Source: Tunturibacter empetritectus (GTDB taxonomy: Bacteria; Acidobacteriota; Terriglobia; Terriglobales; Acidobacteriaceae). Taken from it: DNA of 64,000 nt. The DNA is taken from the NCBI RefSeq assembly GCF_040358985.1, contig NZ_CP132932.1, positions 3,472,001-3,536,000 of the forward strand, written 5' to 3'. Position 1 is the stretch's first letter; every line of letters starts with the position of its first letter. A program made the position numbers and the translations under genes. The notes under the pieces are model-generated. The model did no database searches. It worked only from the letters and a program-made list of their open reading frames with translations, and had not been told where the DNA came from. Positions 27,280 through 36,313 of this stretch are shown piece after piece.

Positions 27280-27319
27280 AATGCCCATCCCTGCCACCGA
27301 GGCGCAGGGGTGGGCATTT
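27280..27319 (+). terminator. Rho-independent terminator after DUF4142 gene
   Basis: AATGCCCATCCCTG pairs with CAGGGGTGGGCATT, with an 11-nt loop. The T-run is short, but the stem is very strong. Confidence 0.75.
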
Positions 27320-27406
27320 GCCGTATAGATCGCCTGCCTTTCAGGCATCCACAAAGCGTGTGAAAGTTTTCATTTCATTTTTGAAATGATCTGTAGAGCA
27401 CTTGGG

Positions 27407-27793
27407 CTAGGCCAGATAGCCCGACACCGTTACAAACAGCGTACCCGTTGAGCTACCCGGCGGACTGGTCGCCGTTACAGAGATCGTTGTCCCCGGATCG
27501 GCGTACAGGCGGACCGCCTGCAGAGCGACATAAAAGTCATAGCCATTGGAACTCTGGGCGTACGCAAAGGTCAGCGGAACAAACAAAGTGACACTCACGC
27601 CCCCGCAGATGTAGTTCACGAAGGCCTCAAGTTTGCTCCCCGGTGGAGTCACATCCAATTGGAGACTCAGCGTCTCGACGACCAGGTGCCCCCCGGCTGG
27701 CACTGCGACCGAGGGTGACCCGGTGGCTCCAAAAGGACTGGCCGGCAGCCCCGGCGCGGAAGTAACGGCATTGACCACATCGACCTTCTCCAT
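27407..27793 (-). CDS. Hypothetical protein, beta-rich
   Basis: 128 residues from the ATG at 27793, which has GGAGG 7 nt upstream; a GTG at 27811 would add six residues. There is no signal peptide or membrane helix. Composition is rich in Val, Thr, Ser, Gly and Pro, with alternating hydrophobic stretches ending in TGTLFVTVSGYLA, suggesting a small beta-sandwich. No family recognised. It is flanked by the DUF4142 terminator and a dispersed repeat. Confidence 0.6.
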   Translation of the reverse strand: MEKVDVVNAVTSAPGLPASPFGATGSPSVAVPAGGHLVVETLSLQLDVTPPGSKLEAFVNYICGGVSVTLFVPLTFAYAQSSNGYDFYVALQAVRLYADPGTTISVTATSPPGSSTGTLFVTVSGYLA

Positions 27794-27926
27794 GAACGCC
27801 TCCAAAGACACAAACTGTGTTCTGGGCCCGGTCGCACTACCATACCAAAACTCACCGAAACCTCCCCCGAAGTGGGAAGCCCCAAATAAATCTCAAATCC
27901 GTGTCACAATTTTAGCGCCCGAAATA

Positions 27927-27999
27927 GTGACTGCTAAAACACCACATCCACCACGCAAAACACCACAGCTTCACCACCAAAACACCACGTCAAAACACC
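27927..27999 (+). repeat. 73-bp dispersed repeat, copy A
   Basis: Built from imperfect AAAACACCAC units with CACCAC between them. It aligns without gaps to 53463-53535 (reverse complement) at 64 of 73 positions. Differences are not biased to third codon positions, so it is probably a nucleic-acid element rather than a coding remnant. It fills most of the gap between the hypothetical protein and the response regulator. Confidence 0.75.
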
Positions 28000-28112
28000 C
28001 GATTTCTCCAAAACCCCTAGGAAAATCGCAAAATATCCTCGCGCAGAAAAAACTGGATTCTACCGCCCAGTTAAACCACAAACACGCTCCCCGCGCCTCA
28101 GCGAGTAGGCCT

Positions 28113-28823
28113 TCATGCCGATTCGTCCCCGGCGTCCTTGAAGCTGCCATACTCCAGCACAAGCCGATAACCCCGATTGCGCAGATTCTCAATTGTGGGC
28201 GGATTTGACCCCTCTCCAAGCTTCCGTCTCAAATTCGAAACATGCGCCTCAATCACATTGGAGTGATGCACCCAGTTGAAGTCGTACATATGCTCCAACA
28301 GCTCTCGCTTGGAGACGATTGCGCGCGGCCGATGCATCAGGTACTCGAGAATCCGATACTCCATGGGAGAGAGCACAATCGGGTTGCCCGCACGAAAGAC
28401 GCTCTGGTCCCCGGTGTGCAGCTCCAGATCGCCCAGCCGCAGCGCAGGACTCGCCATCCCTTTGCCCCGGCGAATCAGCGCCTTTGCCCGCGCAATCACC
28501 TCTCCCAGGTCGAAGGGTTTGCTCAAATAATCATCCGCTCCGCTGTTCAGCAGTTGAATAATTGAAGACCGTTCGCTGCGCGCCGTCAGAATCAGTACTG
28601 CAGTGCTATCGCCTCGTTCGCGAAGCCGGCGAAGCACCGTCATGCCATCCAGCCCCGGCAGCATTAGATCGAGAATGATCAGGTCGTAACAGGCATTCTC
28701 AGCCAGATCCAGCCCCGTCTGCCCATCCTCCGCATGGTCCACCGCGAAGCCCGGCCCATCGCGCAGAGCATGCGCCACGTTTTCAGCCAGGCGAATCTCG
28801 TCTTCAACCAGTAGGACACGCAT
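28113..28823 (-). CDS. Orphan response regulator, OmpR/PhoB family
   Basis: 236 residues. Receiver with acidic pair in VEDE, phosphoacceptor Asp52 in LILDLMLPG and Lys in DDYLSKPF. Winged helix with LSPMEYRILEYLMHRP, SKRELLEHMYDF and NVIEAHVSNLRRKL. No histidine kinase is adjacent; upstream is an MFS gene on the same strand 80 bp away. The short region before it has CTTAAG and CTGAAG 11 bp apart, possibly for self-regulation. The target genes cannot be inferred. Confidence 0.9.
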   Translation of the reverse strand: MRVLLVEDEIRLAENVAHALRDGPGFAVDHAEDGQTGLDLAENACYDLIILDLMLPGLDGMTVLRRLRERGDSTAVLILTARSERSSIIQLLNSGADDYLSKPFDLGEVIARAKALIRRGKGMASPALRLGDLELHTGDQSVFRAGNPIVLSPMEYRILEYLMHRPRAIVSKRELLEHMYDFNWVHHSNVIEAHVSNLRRKLGEGSNPPTIENLRNRGYRLVLEYGSFKDAGDESA

Positions 28824-28845
28824 GAATAGATCTCAACACATAAAG

Positions 28846-28862
28846 CTTAAGACAGCCTGAAG
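28846..28862. promoter_or_regulatory. Two CTKAAG repeats 11 bp apart, possible regulator site
   Basis: CTTAAG at 28846 and CTGAAG at 28857, in the 80-bp gap upstream of the orphan response regulator. The spacing matches the stronger fourfold array at 22165. Two copies only, so chance is possible. Confidence 0.3.
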
Positions 28863-28903
28863 CTGTCCCTCGGCAAGTGATTTTTCGACAGCGTACAGGC
28901 CGA

Positions 28904-30154
28904 TCAACCGGCTTTGGCGCGGAAGCTTCTTCCACGTCTCTCCGGTCCTAGAGCAAAGATAAACAGCAGCATCACAATCACTAAAACTTCAAAGATCGTA
29001 AGTGCTAGAGGATACCCCAGGTGATCGCGCAGGAGAAACTCGATCGACACCGCCGGCGACGCGATCAACACCCCAAGCTGATACACAAAGCCAGGGAACA
29101 GGCTGCGCACCGAATCCGGAGAGAGTTCGTTCAGGTGTGCCGGAATCACCCCAAAGGCTCCCTGCACTCCGGTCTGCATCAGATACGATCCAACCACCAG
29201 CACCAGGACCGTCCCGCCAAACGCCCAAGCCGGAATCGCCGCAAGGCTGACAACCAGCGCGATCATAATTGCACGCCGCCTGCCTACGCGTTCCGAGAGA
29301 TACCCAAAGAAGACCGCTCCCGTGATAGCTCCGATGTTGTAGATAATCGGAATCCCATAGAGCGGCTTCATGCCCAGCACCAGCGAGCTCCCGATGGAAG
29401 GAATGCTCTTCAGAAAGTCGGGATAGAGATCCTGCGTTCCATGCGACAGGCACGACATCACAACCATCACCAGCAGGAGATACGAGAAACTCCCCATGTG
29501 CTGAAAGAGTGTCTTGAAGATCGTTGTGACCGAGCCCATGCGGTGCAGCTTCCACGCCTCAGACTCCGGCGACAGCAGTGTCAGCACAACGATCACCGCC
29601 GCCATCAACGTCCCCACCAGAAACATCGCGTGCCAGCCCAGGTGCGGCATTATCGTCAACATCCCCACTGCCGCCAGAAGATATCCGAACGGATAGCCTC
29701 CCTGCATCATGCCGGAGAGAAGACCCCGCAGCTTTCTCGGCGCATTCTCCATCGCGAACGAAGCCCCGATGCCCCAGTAACCGCCCATGCCAATCCCATA
29801 CAGAGCTCGCATCGCGACAAAGAATCCGTAGTTAGGAGAGAATCCGCTCAGAACCGTGACAATCGAAAAGTAGACGACGCACAGCATCAGCGGCTTCCTG
29901 CGTCCAAACCGGTCAGCCAGTGCTCCAAAGATCAGCGCGCCCACCGGACGCATCGCCAGCGTGATCGAAATCGTAAAGACAATGGCTCTCTTCTCCACCT
30001 GAAAGTGGCTCGCCAGAGTGTCGAACAGAAAGACAATGACAAAAAAGTCGAAGGCGTCCAGCACCCAACCAAGCAGGCCGGAGGCCACCGCGAACTGCCA
30101 GCCGGGCGTGCTTTGCTCCTCTTGCGAATAGGTCAACTCGTCTTCAATATGCAT
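28904..30154 (-). CDS. MFS transporter, lactate/sialate:proton symporter-like group
   Basis: 416 residues with 12 expected helices. The start WVLDAFDFFVIVFLFDTLA and the ALADRFGRRKPLM loop, followed by GGYWGIGASFAMENAPRKLRG, fit the SHS/NanT-type carriers of monocarboxylates such as lactate or of sialic acid. A carboxylate substrate is the best guess. It stands alone upstream of the orphan regulator. A long open frame on the opposite strand is composition-driven and not a gene. Confidence 0.82.
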   Translation of the reverse strand: MHIEDELTYSQEEQSTPGWQFAVASGLLGWVLDAFDFFVIVFLFDTLASHFQVEKRAIVFTISITLAMRPVGALIFGALADRFGRRKPLMLCVVYFSIVTVLSGFSPNYGFFVAMRALYGIGMGGYWGIGASFAMENAPRKLRGLLSGMMQGGYPFGYLLAAVGMLTIMPHLGWHAMFLVGTLMAAVIVVLTLLSPESEAWKLHRMGSVTTIFKTLFQHMGSFSYLLLVMVVMSCLSHGTQDLYPDFLKSIPSIGSSLVLGMKPLYGIPIIYNIGAITGAVFFGYLSERVGRRRAIMIALVVSLAAIPAWAFGGTVLVLVVGSYLMQTGVQGAFGVIPAHLNELSPDSVRSLFPGFVYQLGVLIASPAVSIEFLLRDHLGYPLALTIFEVLVIVMLLFIFALGPERRGRSFRAKAG

Positions 30155-30309
30155 GCAAGGCCCTCGCTGGCATGGATGTTGCCGGCGTCTGCAGTACCCC
30201 AGCAGACTTCTATGCTAAAACTGCGTTTTCTACTCGGAACAGAGGATGGGGAGAAAACCATCGAAGAGAAAAGCGCGACGGCGTCTCGTGTCCGCCATCG
30301 CGCTTAGGG

Positions 30310-33300
30310 TTAGAAGACAAACTTCGCTCCAAGTTGAATCTGCCGGGAGCTAGAAGAGGTTTGATTGAGAGCCGTGGGAAGAGAGCTTCCATCAAAGTCG
30401 TAGACAGAGTTGTTTTGCCCGAAGGTGTTCAAGAAGCCGGGAGAGAGGTAGTTCGTGTGGTTGAGTATGTTGAAGAACTCCGCCCGGAACTGCACGTTGA
30501 AGGCGTCCGATATTCGCGGCACCTTGGTGTTCTTGAAGAGAGAAAAATCGACAGTCGTCAGATGCGGACCATAGAAGCTGTTGCGCCCCGAGTTGCCGAC
30601 AACGTTAGAGCAGAATTGACGCCCCGAAGGAGCCGCAGGTCCGGAATAGTTGAGGAAGGAGTTAGGCGCACATCCCAGAGGATTCGCAGCAGTCGCAACT
30701 CCAAGCGATAACGGCGCCGTCGGTGGCGTAAAGCAGTTGTTATTGATGTAGGCCAATCCCTTTCCGCCGGTTGGCTTGCAACCGGGAAGCACATCCGCAA
30801 AGTCCATGGAGTAGTCGCCGTTGAAGCCCGTTCCGAGCGGGTCATTTCCTCCTCCTACGGTTACCGTGAAAGGTGCGCCCGTCTCAGCCGTAACGATGCT
30901 TCCAATCTCCCACCCGTGGACTGCGAAGTTTGCAAAAGAAGAAGAGAAGTTCGGCGCTGGAATCTCCCAGATGAAGTTGCCAGTCAACACCTGTCTGATG
31001 TCGAAGTCGCAAGCCCCAACCCTCGCCTGCTTGAAAGACAGAAGAGGAACAGCGATCGAATTCAAATAGGTGTCACCCGTAACCGGAGCGGAGCTAAGGT
31101 CGCGGCATTTGCTGAACGTGTAAGACAACTGCCCCTGGATGCCGTGATCGGCCGCCTTCTTCAGTTGAGATTGAAATGCCTCATAACTAGCTGCCCCATC
31201 GAACAACACAGGACGAATCCCAGCGCCGCCGCCCCAGTTGGAGTCGACCCGCGTGCCCGTCTGACTGCTGGAGCAAGTACCTCCTGCGCCTAGAGAAGAC
31301 GGGTCACAGGGGAAGACGATGCCGACCCCGCTCACCACGGTCCCTGGTACAAGGTTGACATCGTCCGCTGCCGCTGACAGGTGGAGCGAGCGAGAGCCCA
31401 CATAGCCGAGGGTCATCATGAACCCCTGCCCCAGGTCTTGTTGGACATTGACGTTCCAGTTATAAACGGCTGCGCGCTTTGGATGAATGTCAATGTAACG
31501 ATTTCGAATCTTTTGCTGGTTGAAGTTGACATTGCCGTCGATCACACCAGTCCCCAGCGTTGCGTTCGGATCGGCGCCAATAATCTGGAAGGGAGCGGTC
31601 GCGGCCGTATTCAACCCAAACTCATAAGGCAGAGGGAGCACGTCGAACATTCCGAAGGCTCCACGCACCGCTGTCTTTCCGGTGCGAAACGGATCCCACG
31701 AAAATCCCACGCGCGGCTCAAAGTTCTTGGTCGTCGGGTTCGACGAGATGGGACTGTCCACGCCCACCGGTCCGCACGCCGTGCTGCTGGCACCGCAGTT
31801 GACCAGCGTCGTAATCTCCTGGAAGCCCGCGGACGCCACCGTATAACCATTCACCGTGTAACCGGGTACCTTATTCGCATCGGTGGGTTTGGTCGTCGCC
31901 TCGTAGCGCAGTCCCAGATTCAGAGTGAAGTTCTTGCTTACAGTCCAGTCGTCCTGAACATAGCCAGCAAAAAGACTCTCACGCAGACCCACCTCGGTCG
32001 ATCCACCCGGAGCAAGCGCATTCAGCTGATCCGCCTGGTTGCTCAAAAACTTCGCCAGCGTGGAATACGTGTTCATCCTTCCATTCGGGCTAAGCTGTTC
32101 GAGCACGTTGTACCGCATCCGCTCAAACCCGAAGCCCAGCTTGATCGAGTGAGTGCCCTTCGTCAGGAACGCGTCGTCATAGATCTGACCTGAAGTCCAC
32201 GCGTGGTTGAACTTATTAAATCCATTCAGCCCGTAAGCCGTCGTAAGGCCGGCGACCGGCAGCTGCGGCGGCGCCTTCGACCCCGGCGCAATCGCAAGCG
32301 CAGCGTCCGTCGCTACAGCGTTGCCGGAGACAGGCGTATTGATCTTACCGATAATCCGGCTGACGCCGCCTCGCACCGTGTTGGCGAACGAAGGGTTGAA
32401 GACGTGAGTCTCCTCCGCGGTATAGAGCTGCCTCCGGGAGAAGACACTGTGCACCGCATTATTAAGCGGATCAGCCTGCGTCTGCGGCCCCGAATCGAAG
32501 AAATAAGTCGCATCAAGATTGTCACGATTAGAGATCTTCTGATCGAAGCGGGTGATGACATAGTTCTCCGACGCATGCGTAGGCGTCGACACATTGAGCG
32601 ATTGAATCCCGTTCAAGTCAGGCGCGCCCGCAGGAGCCACCGGCCACAACGCAAGGTACGGAACAATCGCAGGCACCGCGGCTGCTCTCGAGGCAGCGTC
32701 CGGGACATGGATCGTGCCCGAGCTCGACTGGCTCTGCCGAATCCCCTCGTAGTCCACGAAGATGAAACTATGGTCTTTGACGATGGGCGCGCCCGCGGAA
32801 CCGCCAAACTGTAGCCGGCGGAACGAGGGAATCTTGGGACCATCAAAGTAGTTGCGTGCATCGAAGATGCTATCGCGATCGAAGAAGTACGCCGTCCCAT
32901 GAATCTCGTTCGTACCAGACTTCGTGATCGCATTAATAACCGCGCCAGAGGTACGCCCATACTCCGCCGTATAGTTCGCGGTCAGCACCGAGAACTCGCC
33001 GATCGCATCAACGCCAAGATTCACTCCCGTCGCCCCGCCCGGTGCCGCATTCGAGTAGTCATTGGTCACCATGCCGTTCACCCGGTAGGTATTCTCGTTG
33101 GCGCGATGCCCGCCATCGCTCAACTGATTACCAAACCCACGGTTTCCCTTGTTCGCGCTGAAGCCGGTAGTCGCCTGATTCGGAATGCTGACAACTCCCG
33201 GCTCCAGCGTCGCCAGCGAGGTCCAGTCTCGGCCGTTCAGCGGCAGCTCCCGCACCGTCCTCGAATCCACCGTCGCGCTCAGCCCGGACGACGACGATTG

Positions 33301-33714
33301 AATCGAAGGTGGAATCGTCGTTACAACCACCGTCTGCGAGATCTTGCCGACCGACAGCTTGCCATCGTAGGTCTGTTGCGCGCCCACGGTCAGCACCAGC
33401 CCCTTTTGCAGAACTGTGCTGAAGCCGTTCGCCTCGACCTTCACCGTGTAATCCCCTGGAAGAAGGTTCGGGATCACATAGAACCCGGCATCGTTGGTTG
33501 TGGCGGATCGACTCGCCCCGTTCGAACTATTTTGCGCCGTCACCAGCGCTCCCGGCACCACAGCGCCCGAGTTATCAGAGATCTCCCCCGAAAGTGTCGC
33601 CCCCGATACCTGTCCCGCTGCCGGCTTCGCAAAAACTCCACACGCGATCAGTGCACTCAACACGCCCACCAGCAAACGTGACCCAAACTTTCTGAAGTCG
33701 ATTCCAAACGTCAT
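30310..33714 (-). CDS. TonB-dependent receptor, Oar-like
   Basis: 1134 residues from the ATG at 33714, preceded by GGAGG; the open frame continues 32 codons further, but these lack a signal-peptide character. A signal peptide (about 1-34, ending AAGQ) is followed by a carboxypeptidase-regulatory domain with LSGEISDNSGAVVPGA, a plug with LPLNGRDWTSLATLEPGV, and a long barrel ending LGAKFVF. It is divergent from the winged-helix/TPR gene with 281 bp between them, suggesting that the regulator may control it. The ligand is unknown. Confidence 0.93.
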   Translation of the reverse strand: MTFGIDFRKFGSRLLVGVLSALIACGVFAKPAAGQVSGATLSGEISDNSGAVVPGALVTAQNSSNGASRSATTNDAGFYVIPNLLPGDYTVKVEANGFSTVLQKGLVLTVGAQQTYDGKLSVGKISQTVVVTTIPPSIQSSSSGLSATVDSRTVRELPLNGRDWTSLATLEPGVVSIPNQATTGFSANKGNRGFGNQLSDGGHRANENTYRVNGMVTNDYSNAAPGGATGVNLGVDAIGEFSVLTANYTAEYGRTSGAVINAITKSGTNEIHGTAYFFDRDSIFDARNYFDGPKIPSFRRLQFGGSAGAPIVKDHSFIFVDYEGIRQSQSSSGTIHVPDAASRAAAVPAIVPYLALWPVAPAGAPDLNGIQSLNVSTPTHASENYVITRFDQKISNRDNLDATYFFDSGPQTQADPLNNAVHSVFSRRQLYTAEETHVFNPSFANTVRGGVSRIIGKINTPVSGNAVATDAALAIAPGSKAPPQLPVAGLTTAYGLNGFNKFNHAWTSGQIYDDAFLTKGTHSIKLGFGFERMRYNVLEQLSPNGRMNTYSTLAKFLSNQADQLNALAPGGSTEVGLRESLFAGYVQDDWTVSKNFTLNLGLRYEATTKPTDANKVPGYTVNGYTVASAGFQEITTLVNCGASSTACGPVGVDSPISSNPTTKNFEPRVGFSWDPFRTGKTAVRGAFGMFDVLPLPYEFGLNTAATAPFQIIGADPNATLGTGVIDGNVNFNQQKIRNRYIDIHPKRAAVYNWNVNVQQDLGQGFMMTLGYVGSRSLHLSAAADDVNLVPGTVVSGVGIVFPCDPSSLGAGGTCSSSQTGTRVDSNWGGGAGIRPVLFDGAASYEAFQSQLKKAADHGIQGQLSYTFSKCRDLSSAPVTGDTYLNSIAVPLLSFKQARVGACDFDIRQVLTGNFIWEIPAPNFSSSFANFAVHGWEIGSIVTAETGAPFTVTVGGGNDPLGTGFNGDYSMDFADVLPGCKPTGGKGLAYINNNCFTPPTAPLSLGVATAANPLGCAPNSFLNYSGPAAPSGRQFCSNVVGNSGRNSFYGPHLTTVDFSLFKNTKVPRISDAFNVQFRAEFFNILNHTNYLSPGFLNTFGQNNSVYDFDGSSLPTALNQTSSSSRQIQLGAKFVF

Positions 33715-33922
33715 AGCGCCTCCAACTGCCTCATTGAGAAAGTAAATTTCTGTGCTCGCGGCACAGTTCAGGACTCTGCAAGTGCGTGAATATTGAACCC
33801 TCGGTCTCACATAGGCAATAGCTTGCGTATCAGTTGCGAAACATTTGGAGATAACGCTTCTACTCCTTTGAATTGAGTAAGTTTCAGCGGAGGGTAACAG
33901 CCCGCTGGCCTCGCGTTTCTAA

Positions 33923-33952
33923 TTGACATGGCACAGAACGGGAGCTTATAGT
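33923..33952 (+). promoter_or_regulatory. Strong sigma70-like promoter (TTGACA, 18-bp spacer, TATAGT)
   Basis: Perfect -35 at 33923-33928 and a 5/6 -10 at 33947-33952. The start near 33959 gives a leader of about 37 nt for the winged-helix/TPR gene at 33996. Confidence 0.6.
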
Positions 33953-33995
33953 TCGACGCTGTCGCCAAGTTTTAATAAACGCGGGCTTATCTCTC

Positions 33996-35993
33996 ATGAT
34001 CTCCGAGCAAGTCGAAGCACCCTTCCGCATCGTCCGATTTGGCCTCTTCGAGGTCGACCTTGAAGCCTGCGAGCTTCGGAAGAAGGGCCTACGCATTAAG
34101 CTTCAGGATCAGCCGTTGCATATCTTACGAGTGCTCATCGAGCGGCCCGGCGAGATCGTAACACGTGAAGAGCTGCGTCATCGACTCTGGCAGCCAGACA
34201 CCTTCGTCGACTTCGACCACAGCCTCAACACCGCCATGATGCGGCTCAGGGAAGTCCTCGGCGACTCCTCCGAGAATCCCCGCTTCATCGAAACCGTACC
34301 GCGAAAGGGATACCGTTTCGTCGCTCCGGTGCACCTGGTCAGGCCCGAGACCGCAACCGACTCCGTCGCCACTCCGGACGGCAATCATGCAACTCTTCCG
34401 CCGGCAAACGAATCGAAAGTCCTCGATCCCATCACTAGCGAAGACACCACCCATCCTGTCGCCTGGATCAGGAAAAATCTTCAGATTTCGTTGTTTCATG
34501 CGCTGATCTTCGTCGTGGTTCTCGTTTTGTTGACGGCCATCGTCTCATCGATCTTCTTCAAACTCCGCTCCAACAGCATCTTTTCCTACGCCTCCTCTAA
34601 GCCCATCACCTCTCTCGTCGTATTGCCAATGGAAAACCTCTCAGGCGAAAAGAGCCAGGAGTACTTCGCCGACGGCATGACCGACGAACTCATTGCAAGC
34701 CTGGCAAGAATCAGTTCCATCCGCGTGCTCTCTCGAACCACCGCCATGGAGTACAAAGACTCTCACGAGTCGCTCGGAAAGATCGCGCGCGACCTCGGCG
34801 TCGATGCCGTCGTAGAAGGCACCGTTCTTCGCTCCGGCGATCGCGTCAGGATCACCGCGGAACTCATTCAAGTCTCCACCGACAGGCATCTATGGGCCGA
34901 CACCTATGAGAGCCCGCTCGATGACGTGCTCACCCTGCAAAACCGCGTCGCGTCGGCCATCGTGGAGCAGATCCGCATCCAGCTCACCTCGCAGGATAAA
35001 AGCCGTCTGGCCAGCAGACGTCTCGTCAAACCTGACGCCTACGAGGATTTCCTCAAAGGCTTGTTCTACTGGAACAAGCGCTCCCGCGAAGATCTCCTCA
35101 AAGCCATCGACTACTTCCAATCGGCTATCGTCAAAGACCCGCAGTACGCCCTGGCCTACGCCGGTCTTGCCGACTGTTACGGCATCCTCGGCGCAGCCAT
35201 CGTCGGCACCGTTCCTACCATCGACGTTGCACCCAAAGCCGAAGCCGCCGCCATGAAGGCCGTCGAGCTCGACTCCTCTCTCGCCGAGACCCAGACCACC
35301 CTCGCCACCGTTCAGTTCAACTACAAGTGGGACTGGAAGGCCGCCGAAAGGGGCTTCCGCAGGGCCATCGAGCTGAACCCCAACTACGCGACCGCCCATC
35401 AGCGCTACTCCCTCTACCTCACCGCCATGGGCCGTCGCAGCGAAAGCCTGCAGGAGATGGAGCGCGCCCGCTCTCTCGACCCGCTCTCCGTCAGCATGAA
35501 CTTCAGCCTCGGATGGCGGCTCTACATGGCGCGTGAGTACGATCGCGCCCTCGTGCAGCTCAACGATGCCATCGAGATGGATCCATCCTTCGTCCTCCCC
35601 CACATCGTCCTCGGACAGACCTACGAGCAGAAGGGAGACTACCCGAAGGCGATCGCCGAGCTGGAGAAGACTGCGATCATGTCGCACCAGAGTCCCCCAG
35701 TCATCGCTGCTCTCGGACACGTCTACGCCGTTGCAGGCAGAGCCGGAGACGCCCGCAAGACTCTCGAGAAGCTCCAGTCCGAATCAAGCACTGGATACGT
35801 CTCTCCCTTCTATGTCGCCCTCGTCTATGCAGGGTTGAAAGATGAAAATCACACCATGGAGTGGCTCGAGAAAGCCTACGCCGACCGCTCCAACAGCATG
35901 GTCTTCCTCGACGTCGATCCCCGATTCGACAATCTAAGAAGCAACCCGAAGTTCCAAAACCTCCTCCTCCAGCGAATGAACTTCGTCAACTAA
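33996..35993 (+). CDS. Membrane-anchored winged-helix/TPR regulator (CadC-like)
   Basis: 665 residues. N-terminal OmpR-type DNA-binding domain (10-112: RIKLQDQPLHILRVLIERPG, TREELRHRLW, RKGYRFVAPV); one membrane helix at about 166-188; a TolB/FlgO-like domain (205-325: SLVVLPMENLSG, YFADGMTDELIASLARI, DAVVEGTVLRSGDRVRITAELI); then tetratricopeptide repeats to the end. This layout is very common in Acidobacteriota and is believed to link periplasmic sensing to transcription without phosphorylation. It is divergent from an Oar-like receptor, its most likely target. Signal unknown. Confidence 0.88.
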   Translation: MISEQVEAPFRIVRFGLFEVDLEACELRKKGLRIKLQDQPLHILRVLIERPGEIVTREELRHRLWQPDTFVDFDHSLNTAMMRLREVLGDSSENPRFIETVPRKGYRFVAPVHLVRPETATDSVATPDGNHATLPPANESKVLDPITSEDTTHPVAWIRKNLQISLFHALIFVVVLVLLTAIVSSIFFKLRSNSIFSYASSKPITSLVVLPMENLSGEKSQEYFADGMTDELIASLARISSIRVLSRTTAMEYKDSHESLGKIARDLGVDAVVEGTVLRSGDRVRITAELIQVSTDRHLWADTYESPLDDVLTLQNRVASAIVEQIRIQLTSQDKSRLASRRLVKPDAYEDFLKGLFYWNKRSREDLLKAIDYFQSAIVKDPQYALAYAGLADCYGILGAAIVGTVPTIDVAPKAEAAAMKAVELDSSLAETQTTLATVQFNYKWDWKAAERGFRRAIELNPNYATAHQRYSLYLTAMGRRSESLQEMERARSLDPLSVSMNFSLGWRLYMAREYDRALVQLNDAIEMDPSFVLPHIVLGQTYEQKGDYPKAIAELEKTAIMSHQSPPVIAALGHVYAVAGRAGDARKTLEKLQSESSTGYVSPFYVALVYAGLKDENHTMEWLEKAYADRSNSMVFLDVDPRFDNLRSNPKFQNLLLQRMNFVN

Positions 35994-36035
35994 AACATCT
36001 CCGTCAACTAGACATCTATCCCTACAGCAGCCAAC

Positions 36036-36110
36036 GATGATCCGGGTGTGATGATCCAGGTGGTGACGAATCCGGGTGGTGATGAATCGGGGTGTGATGA
36101 ATTCGGGTGC
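36036..36110 (+). repeat. Five-unit degenerate 14-16 bp tandem repeat
   Basis: Units of the form GATGAATCCGGGTGGT, with 14, 15, 16, 15 and 15 bases, run without interruption and join the hairpin that begins at 36110. The 320-bp gap between the TPR gene and the next gene contains no convincing coding sequence. Confidence 0.7.
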
Positions 36111-36146
36111 CCCATCCTTTCGCAGTCTCAGCGCGATAGGGTGGGG
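36110..36146. repeat. Strong intergenic hairpin adjoining tandem repeat
   Basis: CCCCATCCTTTCGC (36110-36123) pairs with GCGATAGGGTGGGG (36133-36146) at 13 of 14 positions, counting one G-T pair, with a 9-nt loop. There is no T-run. It resembles palindromic repeats seen between genes in Terriglobia, recalled from memory rather than checked. Confidence 0.65.
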
Positions 36147-36313
36147 TATTCGCGCCACGCGAACCGCATTCTCCCGATCCCGCACACACCTAAAAAGTAC
36201 ACATTCCTCCCAACCCTCGCGAAACCACCCATGAATAGACCGAACCCAACACCGGAACCCCCGCCACTGACTCGCTGGCACGCTAACTCCGCTGACTAGC
36301 TCAATCACGCAAC

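Noticed and set aside
27927..28010. CRISPR-like array
   Set aside because: Units are unequal, very short and without unique spacers; no cas genes nearby.
29021..30307. 428-codon plus-strand frame opposite the MFS carrier
   Set aside because: Arg/His/Gln-rich shadow of a membrane protein gene; the opposite strand has clear MFS motifs.
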